A stretch of 64,000 nt of DNA, from contig QQVO01000059.1 of NCBI GenBank assembly GCA_003388505.1, positions 62,501 to 126,500 of the forward strand. The letters run 5' to 3'. Under the pieces are notes generated by a model. It made no database searches. It was not told the origin of the DNA and saw only the letters and a program-made list of their open reading frames with translations. Each line of letters starts with the position of its first letter. The stretch's first letter is position 1. The position numbers and the translations under genes are program-made. Below are positions 8,722 to 17,471 of the stretch, in pieces. The DNA is from Planctomycetota bacterium. GTDB taxonomy: Bacteria > Planctomycetota > Planctomycetia > Planctomycetales > Planctomycetaceae.

Positions 8722-9846
8722 TCAGCCTTCCACGGGAACGGCCTCCGGCGATTCGATCCGGTTTTCTTTGAGGACTTCGCGGTACAGTTCTGCCGTCCGC
8801 TCCACCATGCGTGCGACCGGGAACTGCGTGCAGACCATGTCCCGCGCCGCTCGTCCGATTCGCCTCGCCCGGAGCGGATCGTCCAGCAATTCGATGATCC
8901 TGTCGGCAAGCATCTCGCTGTCCCGGGGCGGGACCAGTAGTCCGGTTTCGTTGTCGCTGACCACGCTGTACACGCCCCCCGACTTCGTCGCAATGACGGG
9001 GCGTCCGCGCACCATCGCTTCAAGCATCATCGTTCCCAGACCCTGCTTGAGCGACGGCAAAACGTAAATATCCATCGCCAGCAGAGAGCCTCCGACGTCC
9101 ATTTCTTCCGGAACAAAGGTGACGTGTTCTGTGATGCCGAGATCCCTAACCTGGCGACGCAGGTTCGATTCCTCGGGGCCGGCGCCGGCGATCAGAAATT
9201 CCGCCGTCGGGTGCGTCCGCAGGACGATCGCCGCCGCATCGACGAAGTACCGCAATCCCTTGGCCGCCTCGAGCGGTCCCGCCGTTCCGATGACGGGAAC
9301 CTGGTCCGGCTCGAGAACATCGTAGGATCGTTCATCAACGGCGGTTTCCACCCCGGAGTGAATGACGCTTACCCGCTCTGCCGGAATCTCCGTGCGGGTG
9401 ATGAGTTCCTGTCGTACGGAGTCGCTGACGGCCACAATCCGGCGGCACCATTTCCACTCGAAATGCAGCGTCTCGTTGCTTCCCAGATAGTCCTGCACCG
9501 AAACCACGTACGGCCGCTCGAGACGATACGCCAACCGCCGGCCGACCGTCAGCATTTTGCGCTGCTGGACGTGAATCAGATCGGGGGGATCCCGCATCAG
9601 ATCACGCGCGAGTTGCCACTGCACGATGCGGCCTGCGAGAGGGGACGTCAGGTACGGCAGTTCCCGAATCTCAAGGCCTTCCCGCTGGGCTTCCGGAATC
9701 AGGTGGGCGTCCGCGCAGCAGATCGCCGGCTGGACGCCGAAATCCGGAAGTCGTTGTGCGAGATTGAGGGTGTGCCGGGAACTCCCCCGGACGGCGAATC
9801 GGTCCGCCAGCAGCAGGACGTTGCATTCGCTTTGGGGTGATTTCAC
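8722..9846 (-). CDS. Glycosyltransferase family 4
   Basis: A 374-residue retaining glycosyltransferase of the GT-B fold. The C-terminal nucleotide-sugar half has GTAGPLEAAKGLRYFVDAA (phosphate-binding loop and helix), FLIAGAGPEE, the PSLKQGLGTMMLEAMVRGRPVIATKSGG region with the E-x7-E signature, and GLLVPPRDSEML. The N-terminal half contains LIHVQQRKML and VSVQDYLGSNE. The start codon is GTG at 9846 with a GAGAGG ribosome site 6 nt upstream. It probably acts at the cytoplasmic face of the membrane in surface polysaccharide synthesis; the sugar is not deducible. Its neighbours are kdsD and a repeat copy just upstream. Confidence 0.92.
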   Translation of the reverse strand: MKSPQSECNVLLLADRFAVRGSSRHTLNLAQRLPDFGVQPAICCADAHLIPEAQREGLEIRELPYLTSPLAGRIVQWQLARDLMRDPPDLIHVQQRKMLTVGRRLAYRLERPYVVSVQDYLGSNETLHFEWKWCRRIVAVSDSVRQELITRTEIPAERVSVIHSGVETAVDERSYDVLEPDQVPVIGTAGPLEAAKGLRYFVDAAAIVLRTHPTAEFLIAGAGPEESNLRRQVRDLGITEHVTFVPEEMDVGGSLLAMDIYVLPSLKQGLGTMMLEAMVRGRPVIATKSGGVYSVVSDNETGLLVPPRDSEMLADRIIELLDDPLRARRIGRAARDMVCTQFPVARMVERTAELYREVLKENRIESPEAVPVEG

Positions 9847-9886
9847 GTTCGCCTCTCAAGCCGCGCGGCAAAGTTCCGTGGGACTC

Positions 9887-10010
9887 ACGTGCAGAATCTA
9901 GTTGTCCTGCAGAAATTCATGCGCTGGCCCGTAGTGCACGCTGCCAGCGTGCGTCAACCGCCTCTGCGATCAGTGGGACGCACGCAAGGCTGCGTGCGCT
10001 ACGTGTTTAG
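9887..10010. repeat. Dispersed palindromic repeat, family A copy 1
   Basis: About 124 bp matching 54434-54557 at roughly 90% by eye and in the same orientation. The unit ends with two complementary arms, GTAGTGCACGC near 9931 and GCGTGCGCTAC near 9992, so the transcript could fold into a long stem with inner hairpins. Both copies lie just upstream of a minus-strand gene start. Confidence 0.85.
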
Positions 10011-10029
10011 ATCGGGGAGGCCGCGCCGT

Positions 10030-10731
10030 TCATGACGGCCGCGGTCGATCCCGCAGAGACTTGGGCGGTTGGAGGATTTCCTGCATCACGATGGCGTTTC
10101 GAATTCCGCCCGGCTGCCGGAGCGCGGCGAGCAGGAACGAGGCGGCCGTTCGCCGGTTGGAGGTTGTGGACACCTGGCCCATCGAACCGGTGGTCGTCGC
10201 GTCGTCTGCTGTGAACTCGCCCAGATGCGCCGAAACGGACGCGTCGACGCTGTGGGGCAGGTGCAGCGCCGCCTCGTTGGAGACGCGCTGCGCCATATGC
10301 GTCTGGAGATGTTGGGAGACTCCCTGCCCGAACTTTTCCTGTCCGGTCAGATGCCGCGACGAAATCTCCTGCCCCGGCCGCACCCTCGGTTTCTCAGCTC
10401 CAGGGGCCGGGCGCGGAGGAGGCCGACGCTGCGGCGGCGGTCGACGGGTGGGGCGGGGACGCTCGACGATCTCGATCTCATCAGCAGACAGCACTTCTTC
10501 CTTCTTCTGCCGGCGGCCTGTGGCTTCCTGTAGGAACTGATCGATCTCCTGCTGGACGCGGTCGTTTCGCGGGCGCGGCGCGCGTTGCGGACGCTGCCCG
10601 CGGGGGCGGCCCTGCGGAGGTTTCGCCTGATTGACCTGATTGATGATCCAACTGACGAACGAGATTGCGAGAAACGCCAGAAAGACGAGTCCGCCGAAAT
10701 CAAACGCCAGAACGAAAGGCACGCTGAACAT
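10030..10731 (-). CDS. Hypothetical membrane-anchored protein, third gene of nfeD-floA cluster
   Basis: A 233-residue protein of unknown function. Residues 4-30 form one hydrophobic helix (VPFVLAFDFGGLVFLAFLAI). A low-complexity Pro/Arg/Gln-rich linker follows (about residues 36-120, with RRPPPQRRPPPRP). The C-terminal portion is soluble and contains LLAALRQPGGIRNAIVMQEIL, the best candidate for a conserved interaction segment. It lies 123 bp downstream of floA on the same strand, and nfeD, floA and this gene form a likely transcription unit. I infer that it is a scaffold-associated partner of FloA. I do not recognise a named family. Confidence 0.75.
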   Translation of the reverse strand: MFSVPFVLAFDFGGLVFLAFLAISFVSWIINQVNQAKPPQGRPRGQRPQRAPRPRNDRVQQEIDQFLQEATGRRQKKEEVLSADEIEIVERPRPTRRPPPQRRPPPRPAPGAEKPRVRPGQEISSRHLTGQEKFGQGVSQHLQTHMAQRVSNEAALHLPHSVDASVSAHLGEFTADDATTTGSMGQVSTTSNRRTAASFLLAALRQPGGIRNAIVMQEILQPPKSLRDRPRPS

Positions 10732-10853
10732 TGAACACCCGTCTGGTCAGTGGCCCCAGAGGCGCCGCCGTTCGACCAGCAGCGGCGATTCGCGGGCGAA
10801 TTCTGCGGCGGCCGCACGCAGTGGGCCGCCACGATCTATGAGTGATCGGAGTT

Positions 10854-11918
10854 TCAGCCTCCACGGCCCCCCGCCGAGGCTCCGGGAGCGACCTCATCGC
10901 CGACGCCGGCGATTGCCTGTCGCATCTTCGTATCGGCCTGCACGTTCTGGAGCTGATAGTAGTCGAGCAAACCGATCCTGTTGTCACGAAACGCGCCGGC
11001 CACCGCCTTGGGAACCTCCGCTTCCGCGAGGACGACTTCGGCGCGGTTTTCCTGCGTCTTGGCAACCATTTCCTGCTCGCGCGCCGCCGCCGCCGCACGC
11101 CGCTGCTCGGCGCGAGCCTGGGCGACGCGCATGTCCGCCTCCGCCTGATCGGCCTGCAATCTCGCTCCAATGTTGTCTCCGACGTCGATGTCGGCGATGT
11201 CGATCGAGACAATCTCGAACGCGGTCTGCGCTTCGAGTCCCTGGTTGAGCACCGTCTGAGAGATCTTGTCGGGGTTTTCCAGGACGTCGGCATAGGAGGC
11301 GGTCGAGCCGATTGCCTGCACGATTCCCTGACCGACGCGGGCAATCACAGTTTCCTCAGTCGCTCCGCCGATCAGCTGTTGGATGTTGGTGCGGACCGTC
11401 ACTCGCGCGCGGGCGCGCAACTGGATCCCGTCTCCCGCGACGGCATCGAGCGTTCCCGCATTCTTCTTCGGGTCGGGACAATCGATCACCTTCGGATAGA
11501 CGCTTGTGCGGACCGCGTCCAGCACATCACGGCCGGCCAGATCGATCGCCTGGGCGACCTGCCAGTCCATGTCGAGTTTCGCCCGATGGGCCGCCACAAG
11601 CGAGCGGATGACCTTCAGAACATCGCCCCCCGCCAGATAGTGGGCTTCGAGAGCGCGGGTTGTGAGATTGGTGTAGTCGTCAGTCAATCGGCTCTGCACC
11701 GCCATGATCTTCGCGCGGGCGATCAGGGCCGGATTGACCTTCCGGATCGACATCATGACCAGGTTCGGGAAGGAGATCCCGGCCCGGGTCATCTTGCACT
11801 GGATCCAGAGGCTGAAGTAGCGGGCGAAGACGGCGAGAAAGATCAGCACGCCGACCGCGACGACAGCGATAAACCCCCACATGGGAAGGTCACCAGGCCC
11901 TTGTGCCAGCGTCTGCAT
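10854..11918 (-). CDS. floA: Flotillin-like protein FloA
   Basis: A 354-residue scaffold protein of functional membrane microdomains (YqfA/FloA family). One hydrophobic hairpin or transmembrane segment lies at residues 13-35 ([19 protein letters not shown]), followed by a PHB/SPFH-type domain ([44 protein letters not shown]). An Ala/Glu-rich coiled coil follows, built on the [17 protein letters not shown] region at about residues 262-300. Length and domain order match the family. The nfeD gene lies upstream on the same strand, the usual partner in bacteria. Confidence is high because long blocks are diagnostic. Confidence 0.96.
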   Translation of the reverse strand: MQTLAQGPGDLPMWGFIAVVAVGVLIFLAVFARYFSLWIQCKMTRAGISFPNLVMMSIRKVNPALIARAKIMAVQSRLTDDYTNLTTRALEAHYLAGGDVLKVIRSLVAAHRAKLDMDWQVAQAIDLAGRDVLDAVRTSVYPKVIDCPDPKKNAGTLDAVAGDGIQLRARARVTVRTNIQQLIGGATEETVIARVGQGIVQAIGSTASYADVLENPDKISQTVLNQGLEAQTAFEIVSIDIADIDVGDNIGARLQADQAEADMRVAQARAEQRRAAAAAREQEMVAKTQENRAEVVLAEAEVPKAVAGAFRDNRIGLLDYYQLQNVQADTKMRQAIAGVGDEVAPGASAGGRGG

Positions 11919-12162
11919 CGATTCCTCACTCGTGCCCTGTCAGGGCTGTTTTCGGGGGTTGGCTGGACTGAAAATTCGCACCAAACCGTGCGGGATTCGT
12001 GCTCCCGTGAGAACCCCTCAACTCAACCCCAAGAATCTGAATGGACGGACCACTCGTCAATCTGCGGACGAATGGACGGTAAGGAGGAGCGCCGTGTCCG
12101 GTCGGCCGGCGCGCTGTGACGATCGCTCGCGCCGTGCGGTTCGACACGAACCCACTAGCGGT
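11919..12162. repeat. Intergenic region with repeat copy between nfeD and floA
   Basis: About 244 bp. Bases 12022-12056 repeat the motif seen at 5-36 (CTCAACCCC, then AAGAATCTGAATGGACGGAC). There is no gene. The spacing is wide for an nfeD-floA operon, so floA may have its own promoter here. Confidence 0.5.
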
Positions 12163-12762
12163 TTAACTCTGCGGAACATCGAAGTCAAGCGGGGGCGGAG
12201 TCGACGGGTCGTCGTCGTTCGCAGGTTCCGGCGCGTGGTCCTCGCGGGCGGCGAGGTCATCAAGGTCGTCGGACGGTTTGACCAACACTCGCGTTCCCCG
12301 CACGGCGACCACTTTCACCGGAGCGCCCTGATCGATCATCAGTCCTTCCGTGAACGCGTGCAACCGCTCACCGTCGACTTCCACCAGCCCGCCCGGCATC
12401 AAGCGGGTGATCGCCGTTCCGCGTTGCCCCACGAATCCCGAGAGATGCTCTTCCTCTCGCTGATACGGGGTGACGTCCTCGGGATCGGGCCCTGAGAGCA
12501 GAACGCGGTCCCCCATGCTGGTCTGGTCCAGCAGGTGGTACAGGCCGAACAGGATGCCCGGGATGAAGACGACCAGTGACGCGACGTACGTCCCGAAGTA
12601 CCACGGCATCCCCCACCAGGCTTTGTAGGCGCACCAGACCGACGCGGCGAACGATACCACGCACATCAGCAGGATCATGCCGCCCGAAGGAATGAATACC
12701 TCCGCGACAATCAGCCCGCAGCCGACGACGAACAGCAGAATCGCGAGGACTTCGAAGCTCAT
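12163..12762 (-). CDS. NfeD family membrane protein
   Basis: A 199-residue NfeD-like protein without the ClpP-type protease domain. The N-terminal half has three to four hydrophobic helices (LAILLFVVGCGLIVAEVFIP, MILLMCVVSFAASVWCAY, FGTYVASLVVFIPGILFGLY). The C-terminal soluble part contains the OB-fold NfeD core (GQRGTAITRLMPGGLVEVDGE and VKVVAVRGTRVLVKP). In this family the OB domain partners with flotillin/stomatin-type proteins, consistent with floA next in line. The ATG at 12762 is preferred over a TTG at 12783. The acidic C-terminal tail (DDDPSTPPPLDFDV) is family-variable. Confidence 0.92.
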   Translation of the reverse strand: MSFEVLAILLFVVGCGLIVAEVFIPSGGMILLMCVVSFAASVWCAYKAWWGMPWYFGTYVASLVVFIPGILFGLYHLLDQTSMGDRVLLSGPDPEDVTPYQREEEHLSGFVGQRGTAITRLMPGGLVEVDGERLHAFTEGLMIDQGAPVKVVAVRGTRVLVKPSDDLDDLAAREDHAPEPANDDDPSTPPPLDFDVPQS

Positions 12763-12956
12763 GAGACGCGTTTCCTGCGTCAAGGAGGGATCGCCGCAGA
12801 CAGCGATCTTCTTGCCCGAATTCTAGCTTGGACGGGCAATCAGACAACCAGGCGGCCACTGACGCCGCTCCCGCTGAAAGTTCCACACAACTCGGTTTCA
12901 ACCTGTCGAATTGGGGTCCGGCCCCGAGAAACCGGGCCCAGGGGATTCTCGAACAG

Positions 12957-13178
12957 GACACAGATTTCCGCGGACTTGGCGGATCAGCACGGATTTTGCG
13001 GGGTATTCCTCAAGAGGCGGCAGAGCCGAGGCCGCATCGATTCCGGCGCATGGCGTCAACACGCAAGAAACCAATCAGCGAAAATCGGTCCAATCCGTGG
13101 TCATCCGCGTTCCATTCGAGACTCTTGTGAAGCGAACTGAACGAGAGAACATTTCTCAGGAGTTGTGTGTAAGCGACA
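12957..13178. repeat. Dispersed repeat, family B copy 1
   Basis: A roughly 220 bp non-coding element resembling 37463-37690. The shared 3' half includes GAGACTCTTGTGAAGCGAAC and GAGTTGTGTGT, and the 5' part shares GCGGA-TTGGCGGATC-GCACGGAT-like text. It ends 19 bp from the stop of the sugar transferase on the minus strand. Confidence 0.8.
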
Positions 13179-13196
13179 GCGCCCCTCCCCGGCGTC

Positions 13197-14147
13197 CTAC
13201 AAGGCCCCGCTGCCGCTCAGCACGACGCGAATGGTCCGGAACAGGATCTTCACATCGTTCCACCAGCAGCAGTTTTGAAGATAGAGCAGGTCGAAGGCGA
13301 CTTTGCGGCGGAAACTCTCGATGTCGTTGTCGTAGCCGTTCACGATCTGCGCGACGCCCGTCAGTCCCGGCTTGAGCCCCAACCGGTCCAGATACTCGGG
13401 AATCTCTTCCGAAAGTTGCTCGATGAATTCCGGCCGCTCCGGACGCGGGCCGACCAGCGACATTTCACCCCGCAGGACGTTCCAGAGTTGCGGCAACTCG
13501 TCCAGGCGGGTCTTGCGCATCAACCGGCCGATCGGCGTCACGCGGGGATCTCCTTTCACGGCGAACTGAGCCCCGTTCTTTTCCGCGTCGTTCCGCATGG
13601 TCCGAAACTTGTAGAGGACGAAATGTCGTCCGTAGGACGCGTTCCCGCGCCGGTCCAGCCTCCGGAAACGCCGCTCGCCGACCCCTCCCGGCGGACCTTG
13701 GGCGGTTGTTCTTCTGTCGCGCTGCGGGCGACGAACATTCAGTCCCACTCGCGTCTGCTTGAAGATGACCGGTCCGGGCGAGGTCGCCTTGACCAGCAAT
13801 GCGGTCAGGATCATCACCGGCCAGAGGACGGCCAGCAACAGCGTCGCTCCCACAACGTCGACGATCCGTTTGAAGATGCGGGTCGCCGGCCGGAGGCACT
13901 GCACGTTGCGGCGGGGACGATCCAGATCGAGTTTGGTCAACCAGGGAACCTCCGGGATCCCGGCGCGGGCTGCGAACGACTCGACGTCGTCCAGTGCGGA
14001 TGCACGGTCCAGGTTCCGCTTCCATACAGACGACGCACGCCCGCTCTGACCGGAGAAGCCTGCGCGGACGCTGTTCGATGTCTCCATCGGGTGAACCTGG
14101 GTGGAAGTCAGTGACGCGGGCTGTCGTTGGCGCAGGCTGGCAGTCAT
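13197..14147 (-). CDS. Undecaprenyl-phosphate sugar transferase (WcaJ/PglC-like)
   Basis: An initiating sugar-1-phosphate transferase that loads the first sugar of a surface polysaccharide onto undecaprenyl phosphate. The 316-residue product has one membrane helix (residues 97-117) preceded by KRIVDVVG. It then has [13 protein letters not shown], the [11 protein letters not shown] motif (179-189) and a [25 protein letters not shown] block, which is the catalytic core of the bacterial sugar transferase family. A basic insertion of about 35 residues (138-172, rich in Arg and Gly) sits between the usual RVG and FxxYKFRTM segments; this is unusual. The start is ATG 14147, or possibly 14087; upstream in-frame sequence to 14534 overlaps the divergent protease gene and is not convincing. 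Confidence 0.93.
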   Translation of the reverse strand: MTASLRQRQPASLTSTQVHPMETSNSVRAGFSGQSGRASSVWKRNLDRASALDDVESFAARAGIPEVPWLTKLDLDRPRRNVQCLRPATRIFKRIVDVVGATLLLAVLWPVMILTALLVKATSPGPVIFKQTRVGLNVRRPQRDRRTTAQGPPGGVGERRFRRLDRRGNASYGRHFVLYKFRTMRNDAEKNGAQFAVKGDPRVTPIGRLMRKTRLDELPQLWNVLRGEMSLVGPRPERPEFIEQLSEEIPEYLDRLGLKPGLTGVAQIVNGYDNDIESFRRKVAFDLLYLQNCCWWNDVKILFRTIRVVLSGSGAL

Positions 14148-14334
14148 GTCGCTCAATCCGGTTCGATCGTTTGTGATACGATACACGCTGCCGGAACGAG
14201 CGCACCGAAAATCCTGCGCATCCCCCGCCCGCTTCAACAATTCCGGGGCGCACTCGCGCGTCGTGACGGCCGGAGTGGTGTGTTGCCCGAAATCAACAAC
14301 AAGCAGCGTGTCACACTCCACACCGAGCCCTCTA

Positions 14335-14937
14335 TTGACGACGGAACCAGAGATCGACGCCCGGATTACGCAACCAGGAGGCCGGCCGTTCCAGATCCTG
14401 CTCATCGCTTCGACGCTCGCCGCGAGTTGGCTGGGAATGCAGATCGTCCATGAGGCGGGCCATGTGCTCGGCGCCTGGGCGACCGGGGGAACGGTGTTGG
14501 GGGTGGAACTCAAGCCGTGGTCGATTTCGCGCACCGACGTCTCGCCGAATCCTCATCCCCTCATTGAACGCTGGTCCGGACCGCTCGTGGGAGGAGTCGC
14601 CCCTTGTGCGGCGTGGTTGCTTGCGGTGGCCGCGCGAATTCGATGGGCCTACCTGCTCCGGTTCTTCGCCGGATTCTGTCTGGTTGCCAATGGCGCTTAC
14701 ATTGGGGCCGGGGTCGTCGCTCCGGTGGGAGACGCCGCCGATATCCTCAGAGAAATGCCGGCGAAGTGGCCGTTGGCGGCTTTCGGCGTGGTGACGATTC
14801 CACTGGGCTTCCTCCTGTGGAACGGTCAGGGGCCCCACTTCGGGCTCGGGACGGCGGATGGACAAGTCAATCGCCGGCACGCAGTCGCATGTCTCTGTGT
14901 CGTCACCGGCATCGTCCTCTCTGAGGTGGCGTTCTAA
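14335..14937 (+). CDS. M50-like membrane metalloprotease
   Basis: About 200 residues with four or more hydrophobic helices and the zinc motif VHEAGHVLG just after the first helix. A later segment NGAYIGAGVVAPVGDAADI contains a Pro and Asp where site-2-protease-like enzymes place their third metal ligand. The start is uncertain: the frame is open from 14101, with weak candidate starts at 14263 (GTG) and 14335 (TTG); the first 150 bp would overlap the divergent sugar transferase start. The function is probably intramembrane proteolysis or a degenerate relative; the substrate is unknown. Sampled codons look typical of the window. Confidence 0.7.
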   Translation: MTTEPEIDARITQPGGRPFQILLIASTLAASWLGMQIVHEAGHVLGAWATGGTVLGVELKPWSISRTDVSPNPHPLIERWSGPLVGGVAPCAAWLLAVAARIRWAYLLRFFAGFCLVANGAYIGAGVVAPVGDAADILREMPAKWPLAAFGVVTIPLGFLLWNGQGPHFGLGTADGQVNRRHAVACLCVVTGIVLSEVAF

Positions 14938-14964
14938 TCCCGACGACTCAGCGACGATCCCCCT

Positions 14965-14990
14965 CGTTCCCAAAGTTCCGTTCGGGAACG
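14965..14990. repeat. Short palindrome, family C copy 1
   Basis: CGTTCCC and GGGAACG arms enclose AAAGTTCCGTTC. It is very similar to 41036-41061 and 54610-54631. It sits between convergent genes (the M50-like gene and rarA), where it may serve as a bidirectional transcript end; no T-run follows. Confidence 0.75.
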
Positions 14991-15038
14991 AACCGAAAAC
15001 CGGCTTTCACCCGTACAGAAAACAGCGCCCGCGAAGAT

Positions 15039-16367
15039 TCAGTCAATGCTCTCACCCGTTCCGCGGCGTCGTCGAAGCTCTTCCAGACGGCGGCGAAACT
15101 CCGCTTCTTTCCCGCGATCGACCGGCCGATAGTATTCCTTCTCGACGCCCAGATAGTCCTGGTCGACCCAGCCCTCGTCGCCGTCGTGTGCGTACTGGTA
15201 CCCCTCGCCGTGCTCCAATCGCTTCGCGCCGGCGTAGTGCCGGTCCCGCAGATGATTCGGCACCGGGACGATGCGTTGATGCCGCACGTCATCCAGCGCC
15301 GCGTCGATCGCAGTGTACGAGGCGTTCGACTTGGGAGCGCAAGCAAGATAAGTCACCGCCTGTGAGAGGATGATCCGGCACTCCGGCATGCCGACGCGCT
15401 CCGTGGCCTGCGCGGCGGCATTGGCGACGAGCAGCGCCTGCGGGTCGGCGTTGCCGATATCCTCCGCAGCGGCGATCACGACCCGCCGTGCGATAAACCG
15501 TGGATCTTCACCCGCCTCCAGCATCCGCGCCAGCCAGTAGACCGCCGCATCGGGATCGCTGCCGCGGATGCTCTTGATGAACGCGCTGGCGACGTCGTAA
15601 TGCTGATCGCCGTCGGCGTCGTACAGGACCGCCTTCTTCTGAATCGATTCCTGGGCCACGGCCAGATCGAATACGGGCCAGTCCCCCTCGAGAGACCGCA
15701 CACCGATTTCCAGCGCCGACAGCGCCCGGCGTGCGTCGCCATCGCAGATTTCGGCAAGGAAGTTCAGCGCGTCTTCCTCGTAATCGACCGCACTCTCTCC
15801 GAGTCCGTGTTTCGGGTCAGAAACGGCCCGCCGCAGCAGGCCGAGAACGTCGTCCGATGACAACGGCCGAAACTCGAAGACCTGGCTGCGACTGACCAGC
15901 GCCGGCACGAGAGAAAAGAACGGGTTGGCCGTTGTGGCCCCGATCATCGCCACCACACCGTTCTCCACGTCCGGCAGGAGCACGTCCTGCTGCGTCTTGT
16001 TGAAGTGGTGGAGTTCATCGACGAACAGCAGTGTCCGCTCACCCGATGTCTCCAACCGTGCTCGGGCCTCTTCGAGCAGCCCGCGCAGTTCCTTCACACC
16101 GGCCGCGGCGGCGTTGAGCGCGCAGAACCGGGACTGCGTGTGGGTGGCGATGATCTCCGCGAGAGACGTCTTTCCCGTTCCGGGCGGACCGTAGAAGATG
16201 AGCGACCCGAGCCGGTCGGCCTGCAGCATGCGGCGCAGGAGTTTTCCTTCCCCCAGAAAGTGCTCCTGTCCGACGAATTCATCGAGCGTCCGCGGACGGA
16301 GCCTGGCCGCGAGAGGTCGCGCCTCGTCGCGATGCTGCTGCTCCTGCTGATCGAACAACCCCGCCAT
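15039..16367 (-). CDS. rarA: Replication-associated recombination protein A (AAA ATPase)
   Basis: A 442-residue RarA/MgsA/WRNIP1-type ATPase that acts at stalled replication forks. It has PLAARLRPRTLDEFVGQEHFLG at the N-terminus, Walker A (YGPPGTGKTSLAEI), and sensor/Walker B (TLLFVDELHHFNKTQQDVLLP). It also has the arginine-finger region GATTANPFFSLVPALVSRSQVFEF and a conserved C-terminal domain (RRVVIAAAEDIGNADPQALLVA, EGYQYAHD). Length and order match the family. It is divergent from the SDR gene with a 165 bp intergenic region. Confidence 0.97.
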   Translation of the reverse strand: MAGLFDQQEQQHRDEARPLAARLRPRTLDEFVGQEHFLGEGKLLRRMLQADRLGSLIFYGPPGTGKTSLAEIIATHTQSRFCALNAAAAGVKELRGLLEEARARLETSGERTLLFVDELHHFNKTQQDVLLPDVENGVVAMIGATTANPFFSLVPALVSRSQVFEFRPLSSDDVLGLLRRAVSDPKHGLGESAVDYEEDALNFLAEICDGDARRALSALEIGVRSLEGDWPVFDLAVAQESIQKKAVLYDADGDQHYDVASAFIKSIRGSDPDAAVYWLARMLEAGEDPRFIARRVVIAAAEDIGNADPQALLVANAAAQATERVGMPECRIILSQAVTYLACAPKSNASYTAIDAALDDVRHQRIVPVPNHLRDRHYAGAKRLEHGEGYQYAHDGDEGWVDQDYLGVEKEYYRPVDRGKEAEFRRRLEELRRRRGTGESID

Positions 16368-16532
16368 CCCCGTCCCTTGTAATTCACCGCTGGTCGAGTG
16401 TGACAGATTCTGAGCGGCCCGTCATGCGAGACCGCCAGCGGGCCGCACGATGTCCGGTCTCGTTTGCTCGCCGGGTCGTAAAGGGGGCGATACGATGAGC
16501 GGACGAGAACCCAGCAATCAATGAAGGCAGAG

Positions 16533-17363
16533 ATGTCCGACACGCGCTACGCGATCGTCACCGGAGCCGCTAGCGGATTGGGGCGGGCGATTGCAGTCCG
16601 CCTGGCACAAGACGGCTGGCATATCGCCGTCGCCGATGTGAACGAAACCGGCTCCGAAGAGACCGGGCGAATGGTTACGGAAGCCGGAAGCACCGCGCAG
16701 GTTGAGACGCTTGACGTCGGGGACGAGCAGCAGTGGGTCTCCCTTCGGGAACGGCTGCGCGCCGACTGGCCGCAGCTTGATCTGATTGTGAACAACGCCG
16801 GCGTCGTCGTGAGCGGCGCGGTCGGGCAGACGCCGATCGAGGATTGGGACTGGCTGCTCTCCATCAACCTGCGGGGGGTCATTCTGGGGTGCCACACGAT
16901 GGTCGACTGGCTGAAGGAGAATCCGCGTCGATCGCACGTCATGAACATGGCCTCGGTTGCGGGTCTCATCGCGCCTGCGAGAATGGGGGCCTACAACGTG
17001 GCCAAAGCAGGTGTCGTTTCGCTGTCGGAGACGCTGTACCAGGAACTGAAACGCGAGAACGTCGGCGTCACCGTGGTCTGTCCGTGGTTTGTCAAAACGA
17101 ATCTCCTTGAAACCGGACGATTCGCCGACACCAGGGAGAAGACGGCCGGCGCAGCGTTCATGGAGAATTCCTGGCTCACCGCGGAAAAGGTCGCCGACAA
17201 GGCGGTTCGCGGCATGTATCGCGGCAAACTGCACGTCGTGGTCGGTTTTCGGGCGAACCAGTTTTCCTCATGTAAACGGCACTTTCCGGGGATCTACTTT
17301 GCTCTGTCCGAGTGGACGCAGCGGCGGATTCTGGAGCCGATCTGGTCCCGCGGCACAAAGTAG
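16533..17363 (+). CDS. Short-chain dehydrogenase/reductase (SDR)
   Basis: A 276-residue classical SDR. Cofactor motif TGAASGLGRA lies at about residues 9-18, the NNAG motif lies mid-protein, and the catalytic Ser-Tyr-Lys set is seen in NMASVAGL and YNVAK. The start at 16533 (MSDTRYAIVTG) is preferred because AAGG lies 6-9 nt upstream and homologues begin this way; an ATG at 16521 is also in frame. A hydrophobic to basic C-terminus (FALSEWTQRRILEPIW) could associate with membranes. The substrate cannot be told from sequence. Confidence 0.9.
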   Translation: MSDTRYAIVTGAASGLGRAIAVRLAQDGWHIAVADVNETGSEETGRMVTEAGSTAQVETLDVGDEQQWVSLRERLRADWPQLDLIVNNAGVVVSGAVGQTPIEDWDWLLSINLRGVILGCHTMVDWLKENPRRSHVMNMASVAGLIAPARMGAYNVAKAGVVSLSETLYQELKRENVGVTVVCPWFVKTNLLETGRFADTREKTAGAAFMENSWLTAEKVADKAVRGMYRGKLHVVVGFRANQFSSCKRHFPGIYFALSEWTQRRILEPIWSRGTK

Positions 17364-17471
17364 TCCACTCGCTCCCCGCCGAGTGGACGTGCGACTTGCA
17401 GTTCGAGTCGCCGAGATGTTTTCGGGTGATGCGGCTCTGTGGTCCTCGGCCTTGCGATCTCTGAATCCGGC

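Noticed and set aside
13197-14534. 445-residue form of the sugar transferase
   Set aside because: The extra N-terminal 129 residues have no family similarity and overlap the divergent protease gene; ATG 14147 fits better.
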